Assembly (NCBI RefSeq): GCF_003182355.1
Contig: NZ_QGTW01000015.1
Span: 1-64,000 of the forward strand
Length of the DNA: 64,000 nucleotides
Source: Cytobacillus oceanisediminis
GTDB taxonomy: Bacteria > Bacillota > Bacilli > Bacillales > Cytobacillaceae
Reading direction: 5' to 3'
The position numbers were made by a program, and so were the translations under genes. This document shows positions 59,427 through 64,000 of the stretch, piece by piece (position 1 is the first letter of the stretch; the number at the start of each line of letters is the position of its first letter). Below the pieces are notes generated by a model. That model ran no database searches and was not told the DNA's origin. It saw nothing but the letters and a program-made list of their open reading frames with translations.

Positions 59427-59828
59427 ATGTCCAAATATATTTCTCATATCGCAACAGTCGAAATTCCAGTTTCCAATCTGGATCGATCGGTTGAATTTTA
59501 TGTAGATGTTCTTGGAGTAAAAGTGGAATTCAAAGGGGAGAAAAATGCCATGCTAAGCTTTCAATCAAAGGGTGTGCCTACGATTTTCCTGGTTGAAACC
59601 GAAGAACGGAAATCTCTCTCCTTTGTCAATTCCAATGACCGCGTCGAGCACAGTGTCATAGATTTTTATACATCTTCTTTAAAAGAGTTCCACCAATCGC
59701 TTCAGGAGAAGAATGTAGAAGTTGGGCCTCTCAACATCAATCAGGAACACGGCCTAGGCGGCTTTGGCTTCAAAGACCCCGATGGCAACCTGCTAAGTGC
59801 CTGCAATGTGCTGCATAAGGGGCAATAA
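59427..59828 (+). CDS. VOC/glyoxalase-family protein
   Basis: A 133-residue vicinal-oxygen-chelate protein. It has VEIPVSNLDRSVEFYVDVLGVKVEFKG in the first beta-alpha-beta unit, HSVIDFYTSSLKEFHQSLQEKNVEVG in the second and the end GGFGFKDPDGNLLSACNVL. Metal ligands fit His and Glu-type positions only in part, so catalysis (glyoxalase, dioxygenase or resistance protein) is not assured. AAGGAGG before ATG 59427 sets the start; the frame is open for 34 codons upstream. Confidence 0.85.
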   Translation: MSKYISHIATVEIPVSNLDRSVEFYVDVLGVKVEFKGEKNAMLSFQSKGVPTIFLVETEERKSLSFVNSNDRVEHSVIDFYTSSLKEFHQSLQEKNVEVGPLNINQEHGLGGFGFKDPDGNLLSACNVLHKGQ

Positions 59829-59965
59829 GCTCGCTCATTAACGTGCAGATTTTTTATTTACCAAAATAAGACCAGCGTCCTACCCCAAATTACGGCGGAG
59901 GCTGATATGGACATCCTTTTTCCCTTGCTACACTTATGAAGTAATTCAAAAAGGAGGGAAAAAGG

Positions 59966-60466
59966 TTGATAAAACTAGGCACTAAAGCCGCCAGGTGGCT
60001 GAAAATTCTTCATATTATTCTCGTTTCCTTATTTTTCGGGGGGATTATGAGCTCGCTCGTTTTAAATTTCACCATGGAAACGGCCACTTATGATCAAACC
60101 CTGCAACTGTATAAAAATGTGGTAGCAATTAGCGATTACATCGTTCGGATTGGGGCAGTTGGAACATTATTAGTTGGCTTCATTTATGGACTTTTTACAA
60201 ACTGGGGATTTTTCAAGCACAGGTGGGTAACTGTCAAATGGGTTTTATTTATCATTCAAACCTTTGTCGGCATTAAAATTGTCGATGAATTGATGATGGA
60301 AAATATGGCTCTGCTTGAAATGGAAGGCAGCAAGGCACTATCGAATCCTGTTTTTATTGATAATCATACAATTCGCCAGTATGCCGTCTACTTTCAAGTC
60401 GCTGTTACCGTCTTCATCTTTGGTATATCCGTTCTAAGGCCCTGGAAAAAGAAAAAGCAAAAATAA
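59966..60466 (+). CDS. DUF2269-like membrane protein
   Basis: A 166-residue protein with four membrane helices (about 12-32, 52-75, 84-102 and 135-155): LKILHIILVSLFFGGIMSSLVLNF, VRIGAVGTLLVGFIYGLFTNWGFFKHRWVTVKWVLFIIQTFVG. The arrangement with His near the first helix resembles DUF2269/CopD-like small membrane proteins; function unknown. TTG start with AGGAGG eight bases upstream. Ends at a two-way terminator. Confidence 0.7.
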   Translation: MIKLGTKAARWLKILHIILVSLFFGGIMSSLVLNFTMETATYDQTLQLYKNVVAISDYIVRIGAVGTLLVGFIYGLFTNWGFFKHRWVTVKWVLFIIQTFVGIKIVDELMMENMALLEMEGSKALSNPVFIDNHTIRQYAVYFQVAVTVFIFGISVLRPWKKKKQK

Positions 60467-60500
60467 AAATGGCAGTGAGTCACTGCCATTTTTATTTTTG
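60467..60500. terminator. bidirectional terminator
   Basis: AAAAATGGCAGTGA pairs with TCACTGCCATTTTT, with Ts on both strands, between convergent genes. Confidence 0.9.
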
Positions 60501-61457
60501 GGCAAGGGCGCTATCAAGAAATTCCTTCAGTCTCTCCTGATATTCCTGCTTTGCGACCGTATATCCGTCTGTATGCCCTGCCCCCGGCACCATCCACAGC
60601 TCTTTCTCGCCGCCAGCTTCCTCATAAAGCTCATAAGCCATATCCTTCGGCACCAGATCATCCTGATCACCATGGATGATAAATAGCGGAAGCTCGTTAT
60701 TCTTCACCTGTTCGATAGCCGACGCTTCATTGAACGAGTATCCAGCCCTTAGTTTTGCAAAAACGCTTGTCACCTGCATCAAAGGGAAAGATGGCAAATG
60801 GTAAATATGTTTTAGTTGATGGGCCAGTTCTTCATGGACCGTCGTATAGCCGCTATCCGCAATAATCCCCTTCACTTCAGGCGGAAGATCTTCGCCGCTT
60901 GCCATCAATACGGTTGCAGCTCCCATTGAGAATCCATGCAGAAAAATGCTGTCTGCACCAATTTCCTCCTTCAATAAATCAATCCACCCAAGATAATCCT
61001 TGCGTTCATGCCAGCCATATCCAATATAATCGCCTTCGCTTTCCCCGTGCCCTCTGGCATCAGGCTTCAGCACATCATACCCCAGCCCGTAGTAATACTT
61101 GGTGATGCCCGGCATCTGCCCGCTATTCCCCTTATAGCCATGAGCCAGAATCACTGCTTTCCCGTTCGAATCCGGATTTTTCAAAAAGCGAGCCTTCAGC
61201 TTCAAGCCATCTTCGGAGGTGATCTCAAGCTGGTCAAAGGTTTGTTCCTCCGTCCACTTCATAACCTCCTCCAGTTTCGCCTGTGTCTCTTCCTCTAACG
61301 CAGCGCTGACAGTCTGCGCTTCCCCGCTATATAAATCCACCGGGTCATGGCTTCGATTGATCGCCACATTGTAAAAATAATTCCCAGAACCAAGCAATGC
61401 AGCGGATAATAAAATCAGCACACTGCCGCCTATCCACATCATCCTCTTTTTCATCAA
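60492..61457 (-). CDS. membrane-anchored alpha/beta hydrolase (YqkD-like)
   Basis: A 321-residue serine hydrolase. An N-terminal helix (MMWIGGSVLILLSAALLGSGNYFY) anchors it facing outwards. The catalytic domain has LAHGYKGNSGQM, the nucleophile elbow HGFSMGAATVLMA near 179, the acid in FIIHGDQDDLVP and the His in GAGHTDGY. Close in design to B. subtilis YqkD. Substrate unknown; lipid or envelope ester is likely from location. Palindrome copy 3 lies 55 bp upstream. Confidence 0.85.
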   Translation of the reverse strand: MMKKRMMWIGGSVLILLSAALLGSGNYFYNVAINRSHDPVDLYSGEAQTVSAALEEETQAKLEEVMKWTEEQTFDQLEITSEDGLKLKARFLKNPDSNGKAVILAHGYKGNSGQMPGITKYYYGLGYDVLKPDARGHGESEGDYIGYGWHERKDYLGWIDLLKEEIGADSIFLHGFSMGAATVLMASGEDLPPEVKGIIADSGYTTVHEELAHQLKHIYHLPSFPLMQVTSVFAKLRAGYSFNEASAIEQVKNNELPLFIIHGDQDDLVPKDMAYELYEEAGGEKELWMVPGAGHTDGYTVAKQEYQERLKEFLDSALAQK

Positions 61458-61511
61458 TAAATCCCCTTTTCACATTCGCAATCACCCTTGTCCGCCAAGG
61501 TGCTGCAGCCA

Positions 61512-61533
61512 TTCAATCAAACGTTTGATTAAA
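61512..61533. repeat. 22-bp palindrome, copy 3
   Basis: AATCAAACGTTTGATT core perfect; one mismatch in the outer arm. It lies between the divergent hydrolase and GNAT genes, in the position of an operator for either. Confidence 0.8.
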
Positions 61534-61646
61534 ATGCTTTTTATACTCTTTTAAAGTGAAAGAGTAGTAATTTATCTCATTTATTATATATTTATATTAA
61601 TAGAAAAAGATGTACAAAATAATTTTATAAAGGAAAGAACGCCCCC

Positions 61647-62201
61647 ATGATAAAATTAACAGTTTTTACAGAAGAAGACTTTAACCTGCTTATAAGCTGG
61701 ATAACAACGCCTGAACTCATGGTTCAATGGAGCGGTGCCCATTTTAAGTACCCGCTTGATCACGAGCAGCTGGCAAAGTATATCAGGTCTGCCAACCAAG
61801 AAAACAGTACGGAGCACATATTTAAAGTAATAGAAGCAAAAACAGATAAAGCAGTTGGCCATATCTCACTGGGCAGAATGGATCCCGTAAACGAAACTGC
61901 CCGGATCGGGAAGGTCTTTGTCAGCCCTGCCTCCCGCGGAAAAGGCTATGCATCCGAAATGATCCAGCAGATCCTCGCCATAGCTTTCGAGGAGTTTAAA
62001 TTAAATAGAGTCAGCCTCGGTGTGTTTGACTTTAATAGAGGGGCAATAAAAGTCTACGAGAAAGCAGGCTTCCAAAAAGAAGGACTTCTCAGGCAAACAA
62101 ATAAGGTGAAGGATGAATATTGGAACCTGATTGAAATGAGCATCCTCCGTTCTGAATGGCATGAGCAGAACGGGCCCGGCAAGATTCAATCAAACGTTTG
62201 A
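61647..62201 (+). CDS. GNAT-family N-acetyltransferase (RimJ/RimL type)
   Basis: A 184-residue acetyltransferase. The acetyl-CoA loop is in VFVSPASRGKGYASEMIQQIL, with KLNRVSLGVFDFNRGAIKVYEKAGFQKEGLLRQ as the RimJ/L-type C-terminal part. Such enzymes acetylate protein N-termini, amino acids or drugs. The stop codon is inside palindrome copy 4, so the last residues (KIQSNV) come from the repeat. AGGAAAG precedes the ATG. Confidence 0.87.
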   Translation: MIKLTVFTEEDFNLLISWITTPELMVQWSGAHFKYPLDHEQLAKYIRSANQENSTEHIFKVIEAKTDKAVGHISLGRMDPVNETARIGKVFVSPASRGKGYASEMIQQILAIAFEEFKLNRVSLGVFDFNRGAIKVYEKAGFQKEGLLRQTNKVKDEYWNLIEMSILRSEWHEQNGPGKIQSNV

Positions 62202-62206
62202 TTGAA
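62185..62206. repeat. 22-bp palindrome, copy 4
   Basis: Perfect copy of the dyad with core TCAATCAAACGTTTGATTGA, overlapping the GNAT stop codon and abutting the terminator at 62205-62240. Confidence 0.88.
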
Positions 62207-62240
62207 AAAAGAGCTCTGCCAGCTGAATGGCAGAGCTCCT
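62205..62240. terminator. terminator between GNAT gene and a small gene
   Basis: GAGCTCTGCC pairs with GGCAGAGCTC; the minus strand continues TTTTTT, so it mainly serves the small gene at 62247. Confidence 0.8.
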
Positions 62241-62246
62241 TAAAAT

Positions 62247-62405
62247 CTATTTATCATTTTTATCGTCAGATTCCTTGGAATCCTGTTTGTGTTCTGCTTT
62301 ATATGCCTCTTTAAACTCACTGCTATAGTTCACTTCCTGTGTCTCGCTTAAACCATTGCTTTGTTCAGTATTGAAGCCTTTATACGGTACATTTTTGTCC
62401 TTCAT
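62247..62405 (-). CDS. small hydrophilic protein, YfhE-like
   Basis: A 52-residue protein starting at ATG 62405 with AAAGGAG seven bases upstream and ending just before a strong terminator. The middle NGLSETQEVNYSSEFKEA resembles the YfhE family of short Bacillus proteins (NGLSxTQEVxYxxEF). Highly charged; function unknown. A convincing gene despite its size. Confidence 0.75.
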   Translation of the reverse strand: MKDKNVPYKGFNTEQSNGLSETQEVNYSSEFKEAYKAEHKQDSKESDDKNDK

Positions 62406-62543
62406 ATAAATTCTCCTTTCTGATGGTGTCTATTTTTTGTTTACCCTGTTCAGAAGGGAAAAAACATATGCTATTTGCCGTACCAGAATGCCATTTTTCT
62501 TTCCCAATAAAACAAGGCAGAGAGGTCTCGGCCTTGCCTTTTA

Positions 62544-63326
62544 TTAGCTTGCTTTTTCCTCCATCGGCATTTCCTTTTTTTCCTTGGATAAAAACCAGCC
62601 GCCTAGCGCAATTAGGATTAGGACCACGTAAAAAGTGATTTTCCATTCAGGCGATTTGGCGAAGCCTTCGGGAAGGATTGCCAATGCAGGATGGGACATA
62701 GTGTAGACAGCCAATTTGACGCCAACCCATCCGACAATCCCAAAAGCAGCAATCTCGAGGCCAGGTCTCTTATGCAGCAGATCCACAAAGAAGTTAGCCG
62801 CAAAACGCATAATGATTAATCCGATCATTCCGCCGGCAAAGATCACCAAGAACTTTCCGCTATCTAGTCCGCCTATGTGCCCTAGACCTGTATCCGGGAG
62901 AGCCACAGCCAGCGCAACGGCTGCAAGAATGGAGTCAACTGCAAATGCAATATCCGCAAGTTCCACCTTAAAAACAGTCATCCAAAATCCGGTTTTCTTT
63001 TTATCCTTTTTAATTCCTGCTTCTTCCTCGCCCTTCTTGACGAGTGTTTTTCTAAAGATATGGTTAATGGCGATGAACAGAAGGTAAAGCGCACCGATTG
63101 CCTGCACCTGCCATACATCTACAAGGAACGATATGGCAAAGAGGGATCCAAAACGGAAAATAAACGCTCCAGCCAATCCGTAAAATAATGCTTTCTTCCT
63201 CTGCTCTTCCGGAAGATGCTTCACCATAATCGCTAAAACGAGCGCATTATCGGCAGCCAAAAGACCTTCCAAAGCGATCAGCAGCAACAATACCCAGCCA
63301 TACTCCAATAAAAGCGATAATTCCAC
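62544..63326 (-). CDS. TerC-family manganese exporter (YkoY/MeeY-like)
   Basis: A 260-residue membrane protein with about seven helices. The TerC signatures EGLLAADNALVLAIMVKHLPEEQRKKALFYGLAGAFIFR and VELADIAFAVDSILAAVALA place the conserved acidic residues (Asp in ADNALV and FAVDS) inside the membrane. B. subtilis MeeF (YceF) and MeeY (YkoY) export manganese and load secreted enzymes. GTG 63326 has GGGAGGG upstream. It follows an FbpB-like gene and a manganese riboswitch, which supports a manganese role. Confidence 0.9.
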   Translation of the reverse strand: MELSLLLEYGWVLLLLIALEGLLAADNALVLAIMVKHLPEEQRKKALFYGLAGAFIFRFGSLFAISFLVDVWQVQAIGALYLLFIAINHIFRKTLVKKGEEEAGIKKDKKKTGFWMTVFKVELADIAFAVDSILAAVALAVALPDTGLGHIGGLDSGKFLVIFAGGMIGLIIMRFAANFFVDLLHKRPGLEIAAFGIVGWVGVKLAVYTMSHPALAILPEGFAKSPEWKITFYVVLILIALGGWFLSKEKKEMPMEEKAS

Positions 63327-63339
63327 CTAAAACCCTCCC

Positions 63340-63465
63340 TTATTTTACCTTTGTATATTTTTCATCAACACGTTTTTCAATCTTCGCAAGTTCTTCCCGA
63401 TCCTTAAGGAGCTCTTCTTTGTTTTTTTTAATCAGTTCTGTAAACGAAATCTTTGGCTTCTTCAT
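63340..63465 (-). CDS. FbpB-family small basic protein
   Basis: A 41-residue protein: MKKPKISFTELIKKNKEELL, then KDREELAKIEKRVDEKY. This matches the FbpB family pattern (SFxELvxxNKxxLLkDkexlxkIExRlxeK). In B. subtilis FbpB is Fur-controlled and is thought to aid the FsrA RNA in iron sparing. GGAGA eight bases before the ATG; stop 14 bp before terC. No Fur box was found; the gene lies behind a manganese riboswitch instead. Confidence 0.75.
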   Translation of the reverse strand: MKKPKISFTELIKKNKEELLKDREELAKIEKRVDEKYTKVK

Positions 63466-63575
63466 CTTTCAGGTCTCCTTTCCTTCAATCTTTAAGTATG
63501 GATAGCTTCGCACTGTTTCCTTGCAAGTTATGTCATTTGAAGGTTTTTTCATTTGCCAAGTTTTATATAAGGCAA

Positions 63576-63614
63576 TAAAAAAAACCTTTACCAGCAAGCG
63601 GTAAAGGTTTTTTT
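63576..63614 (-). terminator. second terminator downstream of the Mn riboswitch
   Basis: Minus strand AAACCTTTACC pairs with GGTAAAGGTTT around GCTTGCT, followed by TTTTTATT. Confidence 0.85.
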
Positions 63615-63620
63615 AAAAAC

Positions 63621-63742
63621 AAAAAGACCTTTACCCGAAACAGGCAAAGGTCTTGCTAACAACGGTAAGGTTGCCAACAAAGCCGGGAGCTCTTAACTCC
63701 GAAATGACGACTCTGCTGTAAAAGCTACTCCCCTTTAGGAGA
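63621..63742 (-). promoter_or_regulatory. yybP-ykoY manganese riboswitch with expression platform
   Basis: Minus strand has the aptamer marks AAAGGGGAGTAGC (63725-63737), GTCGTCA and a GGAG/CTCC arm with CGGCTTTGTTGGCAACC, then the switch hairpin GACCTTTGCC/GGGTAAAGGTC with a T run (63621-63654). Mn2+ binding favours antitermination, so fbpB-like and terC should be on at high manganese. A second terminator follows directly (63576-63614). Confidence 0.9.
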
Positions 63743-63796
63743 AACTATTCAACTATTTAAAACAATCATAATACATCTCACTTAAGCTGTCAATCC

Positions 63797-64000
63797 TTAT
63801 GCAAATCGGTAATAAATTAAAATGAACGTTGCAAGTACAAAAATAAAGTTAAGGAATACAAACACAAATTGATCAGTTTTTGTTTTGTGCAGCTTAATCG
63901 GCGGGTTGTAGAATGACACTCCTTCAATAATAAAGATAATCAGGACAATATGAATCATGAAATGGCCGATGACCTCTGTCATTCCAAATAGCATTGTCGT
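63797..64000 (-). CDS. small membrane protein, probably cut by the window edge
   Basis: The frame ends at 63797 and is open to the window edge. From an ATG at 63994 it gives 65 residues with two membrane helices (HFMIHIVLIIFIIEGVSFY and FVFVFLNFIFVLATFILIYY). No ribosome site precedes the visible ATGs, so the gene may extend past the window. Not recognised. Confidence 0.5.
   Translation of the reverse strand, partial: TTMLFGMTEVIGHFMIHIVLIIFIIEGVSFYNPPIKLHKTKTDQFVFVFLNFIFVLATFILIYYRFA

Noticed and set aside
1..64000. Search for tRNA genes, insertion sequences and defence systems
   Set aside because: No tRNA cloverleaf-like run next to the rRNA, no transposase or restriction/toxin genes were recognised by reading.

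Overview
The window comes from a low-GC Gram-positive spore-former of the Bacillaceae. Strong AGGAGG-type ribosome binding sites, TTG and GTG starts, a Bacillus-like rrn leader and many gene neighbourhoods known from Bacillus subtilis support this (ytcD-ytbD-ytbE, ahpC-ahpF, adaA-alkA-ogt, ldh-lctP, frlBONMD, yusV with a yfiYZ-yfhA-type transporter). The gas vesicle cluster follows the Bacillus/Priestia megaterium gene order. I cannot name the species; Cytobacillus or Priestia-like bacteria are the best guess.

Layout. 1-411: 5' end of a 16S rRNA gene reading out of the window, with tandem promoters. 412-11.9 kb: hydrolase, HxlR regulator with MFS pump and a frameshifted aldo/keto reductase, a membrane sensor kinase, a DUF305 protein, PhnA, the PerR-boxed ahpCF pair and a Nudix hydrolase. 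11.9-19.9 kb: a more AT-rich accessory-looking stretch with two DUF421 genes (one broken), an alkylation-repair operon, a decayed PEP-mutase-family gene, a LysE exporter with a MocR regulator, and five copies of a short repeat. 19.97-22.7 kb: ldh-lctP behind three Rex sites. 23.8-29.8 kb: a fructosamine (Amadori product) uptake and breakdown operon with its GntR regulator. 30-34 kb: BmrA-type multidrug ABC pump, a small protein and an MFS pump. 33.9-39.1 kb: Fur-boxed ferredoxin-NADP reductase and a siderophore ABC importer. 39.3-43.7 kb: deacetylase/DedA/glycosyltransferase operon, a YtkA-repeat lipoprotein and a DJ-1/PfpI-family protein. 44.2-53.4 kb: a 15-gene gas vesicle cluster on the minus strand. 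54.2-56 kb: tenA and thiW, each behind its own TPP riboswitch. 56-64 kb: FMN-dependent hydroxy-acid oxidase, thioesterase, broken DUF2512 gene, CHRD, VOC, DUF2269-like and GNAT genes, and an FbpB-like small gene plus terC behind a yybP-ykoY manganese riboswitch.

Most unusual content. The gas vesicle cluster encodes an 803-residue GvpT-like protein with twelve 13-residue repeats and four 36-residue acidic repeats, next to a normal-sized paralogue. GvpP, GvpJ and both GvpT proteins end in, or contain, a similar short coiled coil, and the cluster is preceded by a sequence that fits a sigma-B promoter. A near-perfect 22-bp palindrome occurs four times at scattered gene borders, and several intergenic regions carry degenerate tandem repeats with a period close to 20-21 bp or 52 bp. 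Six broken genes or remnants (ytbE, second DUF421, PEP-mutase family, zinc alcohol dehydrogenase tail, DUF2512, a membrane-protein tail) show ongoing gene decay. Three small genes of 41-52 codons were found by reading intergenic DNA.
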